NCBI RefSeq assembly: GCF_000002235.5
Contig: NW_022145594.1
Span: 18,392,412 to 18,456,411, forward strand
Length of the DNA stretch: 64,000 nt
From: Strongylocentrotus purpuratus
Taxonomy: Eukaryota > Echinodermata > Echinoidea > Camarodonta > Strongylocentrotidae
Direction: 5' to 3'
Both the position numbers and the translations under genes were made by a program. A model generated the notes under the pieces. That model searched no databases and was not told where the DNA came from. It saw nothing but the letters and a program-made list of their open reading frames with translations. This document shows positions 46,253-58,335 of the stretch, in pieces. The stretch's first letter is position 1. Each line of letters starts with the position of its first letter.

Positions 46253-48330
46253 TGTATCAATCATTTCATTCTTTTAAAAATGATTCAAATGTACCTATAT
46301 AGACTTTCGACAATGCATAGCTTTACTTGTATAAGCAAGTTACATTTTCATACTACGTACGGACGATCTATTTTAATACACGAGTACGTAATTAGCAGAT
46401 CGTATAAGTCCCTCCTGACATTCACACCTGTTTTAAACATGGAGAGGTGCATCGTACTGCTTTTAAGGCTCTTAATCTCCTTATCCTCTTTATTGATACG
46501 CCCATTGGTTTATCGTGGAAGTCACCGTTATTACGTACCGAGTAGAGTAAGTTACAAAGCTTTCACAGGCACGCGCTTAGTATTTGTCTCCGTCAGAGCA
46601 TGGAGATTTATTGTCAATGGGATGCAATTTGGCACAGCATTGACCTTCCTGTGTAAACATGGACTTATATTTTTGGTAGATGGCGCTGTTCACCTTGCAA
46701 TGAATAAATGAATTGACCGGCTTTAGTTTAAAAAAATTACCTACACATGAACAGTTGGTGAATAAGTCTTTTGATAGAACTCTCCCATTGACACTATTAG
46801 TATAGCTTTCATATATTGAATCTTGGGGAAGGCCTATTTTGGTATCAGGTACAAAATAATATAGGAAAATGGGAACACTATTTCTAAAGGTCCTATATCT
46901 CTTTCAATATATGAAATGAGTGTGGAATATATTCCTTTTCCGAACCTAACGTCATCCGAATGATTGGACAATTGATGATAAGTTGGGGTTGCGTAATAAA
47001 ATCCTGAATCATTGGAAGTTATTGACTGCCCACGAGATCAACAACCAATGAGACGAGGGTAATATTTATGCTAGGAACTTAAGAACATTTTTTTTAAATC
47101 ATCAACGAACTAGCTTCGTTTCCAAAGATTTTCTTTCCAAGCAGCCTTTGCCGTCCTATTTTCTTTAGCATTGTATTTTTCATTTCCACGAGAGTTGACA
47201 CAACTAACGGATATGTTATTTCTACACACTTGCTTTGTACTGTCAGCTAATGAAGAAAGGCTTTTGTTGCCCAAACCCTCTGTCTCCACGCTTCTCTGCT
47301 TCCTTTTATGAGCCGCTGTCAGATTTATTTCCCTCATATCTTTCCAAAGAGTTCTCGGCCTTCCTCTTTCTCTGTTCTGCTCGTGTCATGATGTCATCTG
47401 CTGGTTTCTCCCTCATCACCCCCTTCAAGTGTCCAAATCATTTCAATCACACCCCTAACCTTCTACAGGATGTTAGCTACCATCAGCTCCTTAAAGATAA
47501 AGACTAGTTATGGTCATGCGATTGCATTGTGAAAGAAACGTTGTGGAATCAATCAGAAAAGGTTGATCATCTAGGTATTGTTGTGTACTGCAAGGTTCTG
47601 GAATCATCAAAATGATAAGAAATTTGGCCCAGTCTTGGTAAAGTTACACTGTACTGTACACATAAAGATGTAAATGGGACTACACAAACGTGTGCGACAC
47701 TTGCGTTATATCTATCAGGTTCAAATAGATATAATAATTTACCAAATGTATCAATTAGTAGGCGGTTTCTCGGCAAAATTTGTATGATCACGTATTAGTC
47801 AAAACGTATTCTTTCACATGATTGGTAATAAGAGCTTCCATTTCATTTGTTGAGAGGGGGCGTTTCCAAAACTGGTCTTTACCTTTAATTTATTCATTCG
47901 TTTCTTCTTCTCCTTCGTAACATCCTCTATTATGACACCCCGGTGTCTTTTCACCCTTCTTCTTTAAATCGTACGGTAACAATGGTCATATAACTGTATT
48001 GTAAGACTTGAACTTTGGTTTCACAAGAGTTCGTTTGTCATTAATGACTCCCAAGATCCCCCTCCACTTGCTCCAAGCAGATTTAAATCTTTATCTTACT
48101 GCTGTCAGTGAGCGCCTATCCTCGCTTACCATGGCACCCAGGTACTTGAAATTCTCCATCTACTTCGAACCTCTCCATTATTTCCGTGATGTTTGCCCTG
48201 TGTTTATCATACTAATATCTAGTACTTCTGTTTTATTAACATTTAATTTCAGGCCTTTCCTAATCCATGTTAACATTTCTGCTATTTCATCTGTGGTATG
48301 CCTAATCTCCATTATCTACTGATGTTAAAT
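46253..48330 (-). mobile_element. LINE copy 2: RT end, C-terminal domain and 3' region
   Basis: Minus strand, from 48310 down: TDEIAEMLTWIRKGLKLNVN, KTEVL, FKYLGAMVSEDRRSLTAV, WRGILGVINDKRTLVKPKF and YNTVI..LLPYD, the usual post-catalytic RT segment of L1/RTE-like LINEs. Beyond a MITE (47491-47888) comes RERGRPRTLWKDMREINLTA, the common C-terminal LINE motif, then a long 3' region matching copy 1. Frameshifts and stops are present; the catalytic RT motifs upstream are absent. Confidence 0.65.
47491..47888 (-). mobile_element. TTAA-MITE family 1, full copy
   Basis: TTAA flanks both ends (47491-47494 and 47885-47888). The inverted ends read AGATAAAGACTAG and AGGTAAAGACCAG. It splits the LINE above, so it is younger. 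Confidence 0.75.
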
Positions 48331-49005
48331 GTATCTTAGACAATCGAACAGAGATATTAACTTTGTAAAAAGGAATGATGAAGTCCAATGTCTACTCTGA
48401 ACTAATTTTTTTTCAGTATGCTGATCTAACCACACATCTATATGTATAACATATATAAAGTACATACACTGCCAATAAAGTTGGAATAATTTTTTGCTTA
48501 CCTCTTTTTATGAAACTATTGTGACAATATAGTTTATTCTTTATAAAAAACTTTTATATTTTCTCAGAAATGTAATGCTAATTTTGATCGATTAAGTCCT
48601 TAGAAGTGATTGTAAACCTTATCTTTTAAGAATATATCACATTCTTCCAATAACTTCATGAAAAGAGGTTACCAAAATTCATTCCAACTTTATAGGCAAT
48701 AGCGTGTATATATCACCAAAGGAGAGAAATAATTTGCGTCTCATCAACAACCGAACGGAAACGTTTTATAGATAATTATGAATATATCTGATATAAGATC
48801 CACGTGTTGGCATGATATGATAACGCACAAATGAAGAAAAAGAGAAGGCTCAATTTTCCATCCAAAAGGTTTTAAATTATAGGTCACAAATTTCCGAAGT
48901 TTGAACGTCTTTATCAAGTAATAATAAGATAGAGAGGGAGAAGAAGAGAAGATAATATACATTGATAGAAAAGGGGATAGGGTGGAAAGGCAAGGAGAGA
49001 GATAG
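48331..49005. other. No gene recognised
   Basis: AT-rich; 48455-48705 has an inverted pair around 'ttggaataattttt' and 'aattcattccaac' with 'taaggaagaggt'-like neighbours, perhaps a degraded Tc1/mariner-type MITE. Confidence 0.3.
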
Positions 49006-49160
49006 AGAGAGAGTATGAGCAAGAGAGAGAGAGAGAGAGAGAGAGAGAAGAAGAAGAATGGGGGGGGGGATGGGAGAAATGAAAAGAGAGAAGAGAGTAG
49101 ATAATAGAGAAGAGAGTAGATAATAGAGTAAGAAATCGAAGGTAAAGCGATTGAACAAAA
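49005..49160. repeat. (GA)n-rich simple repeat
   Basis: GA run at 49020-49050 followed by imperfect 'agaagagagtagataataga' duplicates. Confidence 0.85.
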
Positions 49161-49199
49161 GGATTATCTGAATTTCAAAGAGAAAATCACATTTCGTTA

Positions 49200-49530
49200 A
49201 CTTCTTCTTCTTCTTCTTGATTTGATTTTGTTTGGCAACCAGGCACATTTGACTATTTTTGCAACACACTATTTCATGAATTATTTATATATATATTATG
49301 TACAATTTCATGTCATAAATTACTATTTTTAGGATTCTTTCTCTTTCCATCCCCTTTCCTTCTGCTTCTTCTTCTTCTTCTTGATTTGTTTTTGTTTGGC
49401 AATCAGTCACAGTTGACATTTTTTGCCACACACTATTTTATGAATTATTTATATATATACATATGTACAATTTCATGTCATAAGTGACTATTTTTAGGAT
49501 TCTTTCTCTTTCCATCCTCTTTCCCTCCTC
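49200..49530. repeat. Tandem duplication, two ~164-bp units
   Basis: Each unit runs from (CTT)n-'gattt' through 'gaattatttatatatata', 'tacaatttcatgtcata' and 'ctatttttaggattctttct'. Divergence is a few percent. Confidence 0.85.
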
Positions 49531-49669
49531 TTTTTTTCTTTTTAGACCCTATAACTTTTTTTTTTTAAAGAAAATTCAATAAATTAATAATTTTGAAAAG
49601 AGACGACGGCCTAGCAAGTTGTGAATGAAAAACGCCTAAAAACTAAACGTACGTACTTGTGTTTGGCTT

Positions 49670-50640
49670 ATCAGCCATGCATGTAGCCTTTGAACAAGGC
49701 CACATGTCTGATAGACGCCGAGCGACTAAAAAGAGACTAATCGCGAAAGCCCGAGTGAATGACAGAGCGAGAATCACAGCCAGTCTCGTGGCGGTCGGCG
49801 CATATTTTTTTTACACAACTGTTTAGCCACTTCAGTCAAATATACTGTGCAAACGACTAGAGACAGAGTCTAGCATTACCCTTATCAGTTTTGTTGGATT
49901 GCTGGAGCATGATTGTGTACAATACTTTGTTTCAGGTTAAATCCCCGGGTTAAATCTATCCTCTCTTCTCTTTCATTATATTTCTGTGTTCTCCTTCAAT
50001 CTATCCTCTCCTCTTTTGTCATGTATTTCTTTCTTTTTTCTTCAATCCATCCTTTTTCTCCCTTCGTTATAGATGTTTTTCCTTCAATCTACCCCCAGTT
50101 CTCCTTCGTTATCACGGTATTTTTTTGTTCTCCTTTATTCTAAGTTTTCTAACCTCTTCTCTTTTGTTTTATGAATTTCTTTGTTTCTCCTTCAATCTAT
50201 CCATTTCTCCTTCGTCGTCTACATTTCTTTGCTTTAATCTAGATTCCCTTTCTCATTCTTTATGTATTTCCCTGTTTTTCCTTAGTCTAGATATGTGATC
50301 CCCTTAGCTCTTCAATTAAGTTCTTCCTTTGACTTATCCTCTTCTCTTTTCTTATGTATTTCCTTGTTTTTCCTTCTCCATATCCTCTCCACTATCATTG
50401 TTTGCCCCTTTCTATCATCTTCCCTTCCCTGAGTGTACGTGCTGACGACTTAGACTCTTTCACCAGAGCACTTCTTGGAATTTTTTCGTGAAAATGGCTA
50501 AACAGTTGTGTAAAAAAAATATGCGCTGGCGGTCGCGCGTTCACCCCTGGTATCTAGACTCATCTCAGCCGCTTAGCCAGAGTCACGAGGCCTTGTCAAA
50601 AGGCTACCATGCATGCAGTATTTCGTCTTCTTTGTGCATA
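49670..50640. mobile_element. Foldback element with minisatellite core
   Basis: Arms at about 49670-49832 and 50492-50625 are inverted and imperfect, best at the inner end ('gcgcatattttttt', 'acacaactgtttagcca') and outer end ('catgcatg', 'acaaggcc'). The core repeats 'ttctccttcaatctatcc' with 'ctcttttgttatgtatttc' variants at 49960-50420. No protein is encoded. Confidence 0.55.
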
Positions 50641-52130
50641 GCTGATCGTCAACGAAACGCATGCAGTTAAGTCTTTTGTCAACTCTGTTTGTTACTACTG
50701 CTGGCAGCTAGTGATCAAACAATTTCGTTTACTAAAATTATGAAAATGCACGCATTACTTAAAACATTTAGAACTTTGTTATTCTTGGCTCATTTTTCCT
50801 GATTGAGGTGTCATATGAAAGGACAGAAAATGAACTTTCTAGAAAAATGTGCCTTTCTATTTGAAATTCAGATACCGTTCGCCAAATGACTTTTTGGTAC
50901 CCTTTCTACAAATTGTTTTTAAACACTCTTGCGTGAAAATGCATCATATGAGTTGCTTTAAATGAGAGAGGAGGATCTAAGCTTTACAAATATGTGTCAT
51001 TTATTAATCATAATTGTGATTATGTTATGATGAAACATCGATAACTCTCGGTTTCGTTTTTTCTGGGACGCACTGTATTGTTCGTGGCTAATAATTAGCA
51101 GGGCCCTTCCTCATAATGATTAATAGAAATTCGAAGTGTTTTCTCGCCATGCATGCCGCAGATGGCTAGCAATTATGTTTTTTTTTAGAAGCGGACTCGA
51201 TTCAATATTTATAGAAAATGCAGTAACGGGTGTATTTCAGATGAGGTTCACTTTTTAATCAAATGAAAATATCTCGCTAAATTTAAAAAGTGAAACATTT
51301 AAAACCTCCTAAATGACATTGCAGCTTACCTCACTTAATCCCTACTTCCTCCCCATTAAATGAGATTCAAATTCTAGTACATGTCGATTGAATAACATTG
51401 AAAGGATACGTCAGCATGGTAGTGCTTGTTGTTATATCATCGAGCGGTCCTAGGTAATTATCAGTATGTTATATATCATGTATTTCAGCAATATAATTAT
51501 GTGCAATATCAACTGTCATGATGATTGGCACAGCAGGTTCTCACATTCATTCGTATTTTGATATTGCATTTCTGATTTTTATCCTCCCCTCATTGTCTCA
51601 TCCCTTCTCTCTATTTGAACTTGTTACTTTTCAATTTTCCTTTTCTCTTCTTCTATTTCACTCCCATCCCCTCTCTCTCAAAATTCTGTCTGTCTCTTTG
51701 TCTTTCTCTCTCTGCTCTGCTCTCTCTGCCCCTTCCTCTTTCTCCCGTCGTCTCTCCTTCCTCCTCTCTGTTTCTATCTCTCACTTTCTGTCTCTCCCTC
51801 CTTCTCTTTCTCTTCTGATGATGTTTCACAGTACAACATTCTTTAATTATATGCCATTCTTACTGTGACCAATAATATTTAACGATTTCCAAATTTGTCA
51901 TGTGCAATATGCTTATACATGTACTGTACTCAAGTCACACTTGTGATTACCACACTGCCAATACTCTAATTTTAATACTTTTTAATACTTTTTAATATTT
52001 ATCACACCATCTAAATGATTGCATTTTATCGCAGTTTGTCCTACGTTACAGTTAATCGAATTCCCGTATCTGTATACATTTTATTTTATTTGTTTTGATC
52101 TAAAAATTTACTCAATTTTGCTAGCAATAT
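50641..52130. other. No gene recognised; CT-rich 51590-51815
   Basis: AT-rich, with a pyrimidine-rich stretch whose open readings are low-complexity artefacts. Confidence 0.4.
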
Positions 52131-52390
52131 TTATATCTTTTTTTTTTTTTTTTTTTTTTTAAATAAATTTTGTTATACCGCTTTGATATTTTTATGTAAA
52201 CATTTATTCATTTTTATATATAAAATTATATTTTTTGTCCCATTTGCTATGTTTTGTTTATATATATATAAATATATGTTTTTGAATGCTTTTTTTTTAT
52301 ATAATTGTATGTTTCATGTAAACTTGCATTTTTAGTCTTTGACAAGTCGTGAATAAAACCACAATTTAATTTTGAATCTTGAATCCTTAT
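52131..52390 (+). mobile_element. Probable retroposon 3' end
   Basis: Starts near a 22-bp T run (52139-52160) and ends 'gtgaataaaaccacaattta' with 'ttgaatcttgaatc', a polyadenylation-like signal plus short tail repeat as in LINE 3' ends. No coding part. Confidence 0.35.
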
Positions 52391-52965
52391 ATCATATCGA
52401 TTATGTTTAATATGTCATTTCTTATTGCAGAAAGCAAGGATTTTTCATGAATTAGACAAAACAAACAATACATTATTCTGATTAGTGAGATCCTGCAAAT
52501 GTGTTATCAACTACCTTCAAAATGAGGAATTGGCGGCTTCATTATGCGAGATATTTTGTATTAGTCATACAAAAGGCCAAGTACCCGCATCTATCGTGTT
52601 TAGGAAATATATATCAAAACCGAAACATGTACAGGGAAGTTTTATGTAATTGAGAATATAAATTACAAAATTATGTTAATTTCATCGGATCAGTTTTAGC
52701 TCTTTGTCTCATGATTGCTAGTCTGGTAGATATGCTGGTAGGGACTTTTGTTCGATTTGCACGTTCACCAGTGCACAGCGACTTATGCGTTGGTTTTTGA
52801 GCATACAACCATTGATGTAACTCTGCTTAAAAAATATAAAAAAAACGACCACAGATCCTCCTTGCACAGACGTAGCACTAGCAGTCCACTAATATGCTAG
52901 TGCAAATCGAAAAGTCCCTAATTGCAACGACTCAAGCACGCGATTTTTCTATCCAACATACACAG

Positions 52966-52999
<34 letters not shown>

Positions 53000-53020
53000 G
53001 TGTGTGTGTTGTGTGCGTGT
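52966..53020. repeat. (AC)n(GT)n self-complementary repeat
   Basis: An AC run passes directly into a GT run through 'catgtg', so the tract can form a cruciform and Z-DNA. Confidence 0.85.
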
Positions 53021-53068
53021 GCCTGCATATTATGCGTCATGCTGGCTCAACTCCATACCGTATAGCTG

Positions 53069-53443
53069 TTAAAGGTAAAGACCAGTAATGGTCATGCGAT
53101 TGCATTGTGAAAGAAACGTTGTGGAATCGATCAGAAAAGGTTGATCATCTAGCATCTAGCATCTGCAAGGTTCTGGAATCATCAAAATGATAAGAAATTT
53201 TAGCATAGTCTTCGTAAAGTTACAAGCACTATACACAGAAAGATGTATATGAGACCACCCTATATCTCTCAGAGACCATGAGAGAAACAAATTTACCAAA
53301 TATATGAATTAGTAGGCGGTTTCCCGGCAATTTTTTTTTCATCATGTATTAGTCAAAACATATTCTTTCACATGATTGGTAATGCGAGCTTCCATTTCAT
53401 TTTTTGAAATTGGGGCGTTTCCAATACTGGCCTTTACCTTTAA
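53069..53443 (-). mobile_element. TTAA-MITE family 1, full copy
   Basis: TTAA at both ends (53069-53072, 53440-53443); inverted ends AGGTAAAGACCAGTAATGG and AGGTAAAGGCCAGTATTGG. Same interior as 47491-47888, including 'gattgcattgtgaaagaaac' and 'aattagtaggcggttt'. Confidence 0.8.
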
Positions 53444-53453
53444 AGGTAATGAT

Positions 53454-53503
53454 CCGAATTCACAAAGGAGGTATATGTCGACAAACCTCCTTTGTGAATT
53501 CGG
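53454..53503. repeat. Perfect 19-bp-arm hairpin
   Basis: Arms ccgaattcacaaaggaggt and its exact complement with a 12-bp loop, between the MITE and the dispersed repeat copy 2. Confidence 0.85.
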
Positions 53504-53523
53504 GCCACTATTCTCATTTGCAG

Positions 53524-54022
53524 CCAACATCAAACTCTGTAGAACTTTGCAGGAATTACGAATATGTCACGTATGTCCTATCTGTAAAATTTAAACGTTA
53601 GCAGTGTTATTCAAATTTGGAAGGAAACCCGTTTACTTTCTATAATCCACTGTATGACCCTATTAAGCAACTGACTGACCCTTTTTTCTTTAGGTAATAA
53701 CATACAGAAAAGGCGCTGAAAGGGATACATGAGCATTTGTCTACATCAATAACCCACTACTTGTAAAGGCCAACATTAAACTGATTGAATCTTTGCACAG
53801 CCATTCCGGGTACAAGGCTCTGAACATGAGACTATTACTAAATGGATTGCAATCACTAAAGTTGATTTGATAACTATTGGCCGTTATTTTTGCACTTAAA
53901 GACATTTCAAGCCGGCCCTCTCGTTTGGAGGGAAATTCTTAACTAGTATTATCTTTCAAATGCCGTTGGAATTTAACCTTTTCATTTTTTGCCTGCGAAT
54001 GGGACGTAGTACTTCAAAGGGA
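53524..54022. repeat. Dispersed ~500-bp repeat, copy 2
   Basis: Collinear with 2805-3303 (same phrases listed there); about 80-85% identical by eye. Confidence 0.7.
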
Positions 54023-55550
54023 AACTCTACATTGACGGTAAAATGGAGTAATGCAACGGTGAATTTTTTACCAAAAGCCAATTAAAAAAAAGAAGGTCGT
54101 GAATTATTCAACTTGCAATAGATCGAGTACTAATTTGCAAATCTTTGACGTATCTTTTGACGTTTCCTCCTGTACTGGACAGGAATCCTACATTTTCTAT
54201 TTTCTCTGAAGAAAAGTTTCAATCATACATGCACCTAATCCCACGACAGTCTGATATAATTTCTTTTGAACTGTCTGATAGCAGTTGCAATTGCAGTTGC
54301 AATCACTACCTTTAAGGGGGACATTGCTCCCATTTGTTACTTCCTGTTAATAAAAGAAGCATCCTGCTTAAGGGGAAGCAAGTTTTTCTTTTATAAATCG
54401 AAATCAGATACACATTAGTATGGTATCTGGAATAGAAACCATCTTTTGACCACCAATATAAAAACCGTAAACATTTGAAATACGGGGTTTGGAAAATGAA
54501 AACAAAATTGTGTAGAATCATTATAACGACGCAATAAATATGATAGCCTTTTATGACATAATTTTTGTATATTGTTGATCTGTTGATTGTGGTTCCAATT
54601 TACAAAAAAAAAGCACCAGCGAAAACTTTGAAGAAGAAAAAAAGAAGAAATATGTAATTGACATCGTAGATGAGAAGAATATTCATGCAATTAAATGCTG
54701 TGACCGTTAAAAAAAGAGAAAAGAATGTTGTTTATAAGTTTACCCATAATCAACCATCACGACCTAATACCAAAAAGCAAAATTGTAAATTCGAAAGATG
54801 TTCTACGTTATAACTACAAATAATTCTGTAAAGCCAAGGGGATTGAAACATTCATATCTTTTCGAAAGACATTTTATAATACTATTGCTGAAGAGGAGGT
54901 TTACATGTAAAGGGGAAGTCCACCCTGATAATATCTCGGCCTTAGTAGAAGCCGGAAAAAGAGAAAAACAGTTCAGGGAAAGTATGAGCATAATGGCCGA
55001 TTAGAAATAAGAAAAAGTTATGAATTTTTGACATACATATAAGTGTTGCAAATTTGTTTTTATACAACTCCTGTATGATACGAAGCTATTCCGTCATCGA
55101 TGAATAAAAATATGAAAAATTACAACAAATTCTGAAAAGAGGGAATTGGGGAGGGAATTGTGCCCCCACCCATCCCCTTTGCATCCGAGGGATCATGTGT
55201 TGGAAGGAAAAGACTCTCCGGTCCTCGCATCCATAACTATAAAAAAAAATGTTGATAACACGTTTTTAGTATATAACTGGTACGGGCTACATAACAGCTT
55301 TCACATGGTGTGACTTGCTGTAAACCGGCTCAAGTGCAAGGTCTACGTCATTTTCTGTAGGGAATAGAACGAGAGTTGATTGCAGTCATGACATTAACAT
55401 AATGTATGTTAATCTATTCTGTCTGACGCTGTCTGACTTTCACTTTCGCTTGATATGAATTGCACGCTACATACTGCAGCTACACCGGATACCAATGTAC
55501 TTACTCGCGTTTCCTTTTTCCCTGTGCGCAATCCTTTCGCTGTGTTGTAT
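54023..55550. other. No gene recognised; one MITE-like end
   Basis: 'gtaaaggggaagtccaccc' at 54905-54923 resembles the left end of TTAA-type MITEs, but the other end was not found. The rest is AT-rich. Confidence 0.35.
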
Positions 55551-55559
55551 TTCCCTGGT

Positions 55560-56214
55560 ACATGTGATCGCTGCTTGTTTCTCCCTCTCTCACTCTCCAT
55601 TTATGTCGCTTTCCCTTATCTCTATCCTCCCCTTAATAACCTTGTGCCTTTCCTCTCTCTCTCTCTAATGGTGCTTTGTCATGTTATAATCATGATAACG
55701 ATGACTATTATTATATTTATCTCTTGTTTTACTTTGGGTTAAACAAAAAATGGTAGGTTAATGATATCTCATTTTCACGACTCATAGTAGGGTACATGGT
55801 GTATATCATCACTGGTACATATTTGAAATGAAAATGACCTGATTCAATTCTTTATTCTCTCCAAAAATGTATGACTCTAAACTACGTTCACTTTTACATC
55901 ATCTTGTAAGGCATTTTATTTTGTGAGGATTGTATGGTTTTCCCTTAAATATCTGATTTTCATCTAACGTATTTCTCTTCTCTTTTCGCCTCCTGTCCTT
56001 TAGTCTCTCTCGATTTCTCTCGATTTTCCCCTCTCTATCCCTCACTTCACCTTTTGACATTAACCTCTCCCTCTCTCCATTTCCCTCGCTTTCTCTCCTC
56101 TCCTTCTCTCCCTTCACCTTTTGACTTACGCCTCTCTCTCTCTTTCTGAAGGTGCTGTTATAACCACGATACCGATGAGTCTCATTTTATTCCTCATTTT
56201 CTTTTACGAGGGCC
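55560..56214. repeat. CT-rich region with a diverged duplication
   Basis: 55640-55735 and 56125-56205 share a CT run followed by 'ggtgct', 'gttataa', 'acgata' and 'cgatga'. The Lys/Arg-rich minus readings are artefacts of CT-rich sequence. Confidence 0.45.
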
Positions 56215-56785
56215 TTAAAGGGATAGTTGAGTTCTGTTGCAGAGGGCGCTACACAAACTAATTTTCTTGTGAGATAATGAAAAACTGAGTGTCAAAATTG
56301 AAAAAACATAATATTTAAATGACAAAATCATCTTTGTTTGATCAACATCGGTTCAGAGACGGCTGAAATATAACGATTTCTAATACTTGTGTACCACCAC
56401 AAATATTAGATATTTTGAAAAGTTTGAAAAACCGTTGAAAAAAACTCGAAATAACTCCTTTTACGTCGTATTTCAGTCAATGCCGATGTTGGCTTTTTTG
56501 TTGGCATTTTCATGTTCCTTATATTACCCACAATTAGCCGGCTCATGTATTGTTGTTTTTAATTAAATAATTAATTAACGGTCACCGTGTTTTTTTTCTC
56601 AAAGTGGAGCTGAATTGGTATGATCGTATTGGCTAAATTTCACACATTTTGGGGTCTAAAATTACCTTCATAGCATTTTTAGGTTCTAAAAGGGCACTAT
56701 AAATGTCATAGATAAGAATAAGAGCAATAACCATGCACTTTGAAGGCATTTGCAGTCTGAAAACAGAACTCAACTATCCCTTTAA
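56215..56785. mobile_element. TTAA-flanked MITE with perfect 20-bp ends
   Basis: TTAA at 56215-56218 and 56782-56785. The terminal inverted repeat AGGGATAGTTGAGTTCTGTT is identical on both sides. About 560 bp, no coding capacity. Confidence 0.85.
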
Positions 56786-58105
56786 CATGTATTTTTGTTC
56801 ACCTTTTATATGACATTCCATTTCCTTCTCTCTTGCTTTATTTCTATTATTCTCTCCCCCTCTCTCTCTTCTCCCTGGCCTTCCAAGTTTCTGGCCCGTG
56901 CTATCAGATGTCTACAATAGCTGTTATAATTAAATAGTATGAATGCACATTTCGATTGATCCTTTTCCATTTTCATGCAATTTGATGTCTTGAGCTGTAA
57001 TTGATTTTTTATGAATATCTCCTAACTAACTAATCAACTATGATTATTAAATGTATGATGGTTCAATGTATGTCCTTATCTCCCTCATTGTGGTTGCCTC
57101 CAAACATTCTTTACCATACCGATATCCATTAAAGGTGAGCCCATTATTACTCATTGTTTCACCTGTTACACACGTAATCAAGCCAGGTTTGTTCATTTTT
57201 TCGTTAGCCTCTTCATGAATGAAAGACACCATAGTTAATTCAAAATGGGCAAAAATATTAACCAAGAAACTGTCAAAAGTTGGGCAGATACATAAATACC
57301 CTCATGAAACATTTTTACCCGATATTTGTAAGAGTGTATGATCTCTACAATATTTATATAGTTTTTTTTCTGTAGAGTTATTATTTTGTGTATTTATTTA
57401 TTCATTTATTGCCATCAAATACAATTTAAAAGCACATAACGATGCATACAAATGCAGAAAATGGTAGAAATGTACACAGTAAACTTTTACAAGTGAAAGT
57501 TATCATTTGGATTCCTAAACTAATATTCAATTACAAGACATAAATATTTTGCTGGGTTAGTGTCTTTTAGTATTACTTCCAAAGGCTTTATGAAAAGAAT
57601 AACAAAGTTCACACGCTTATTTCCTATTAAATATAAGTAATACAAAGAAAAAAAAAATTATTTCTCCATTTTTATAACTTCATCATTCGGTGATAGTATG
57701 TTTGGATATATAGGTAAGTGATACAATATTACAATGAAACATCATCATAACCCAAACATTCTCATATTTTGATTCAGATTCTGTATTGTTTTATGTAGTT
57801 ATATTATTACAATGATCAGTAAACACGTAGGGCCTATGGTCACCGGGGAGCGGGGTGCTGCAGTTGGCGCTTTCAGTTACCATTCGAGTAAAGAATTAAT
57901 GTACCCCAAAATATGTTTGGGAATAAAGTAAGACCGAATATAAAATTGAAATCACCACAATATTGCTCAAGACTAAAATAAAAAGTGTAACATACCTGTA
58001 TTCATTAATTGATGACGATATAGATAACAATGAAACCGTGGCCGTTACGTGCTACATGACAAAAATATTAAGAAAATTAAAATACGTACACGTAAATACA
58101 CAGAA
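56786..58105. other. No gene recognised
   Basis: AT-rich with a short CT-rich stretch (56820-56880). A 72-codon minus reading at 57047-57265 was considered but lacks domain or splice support. Confidence 0.4.
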
Positions 58106-58335
58106 GAAGAAAAAGCATAATACCATAAGAAGATGATACAGAAGGAGAAGAATACGATAAACAAGAGGAAGAAGATGAAGAAGAAGAAGTGAAAGAAGAG
58201 GAGGAAGAGGAAGAAGAAGAAGTGAAAGAAGAGAAGAAAGAGGAAGAATAAGAAGAGGAGAAAAATGAAGAAGAAGTACAACAAGAAGAGGAAGAGAACG
58301 AAGAAGAAGAATATGGGGAGGAAGAAAAAGGAACA
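58105..58335. repeat. (GAA)n/(GAG)n purine-rich repeat
   Basis: About 220 bp of imperfect 'gaagaagaag' with 'gaggaagag' variants. Minus readings of Phe, Leu or Ser are artefacts. Confidence 0.9.

Noticed and set aside
46280-46711. A 143-residue plus-strand frame with hydrophobic stretches
   Set aside because: It lies on the opposite strand of a LINE 3' region and the sister copy at 42.3 kb does not keep the frame.
57047-57265. A 72-residue minus frame with some protein-like composition
   Set aside because: No recognisable domain, splice sites or neighbouring exons.
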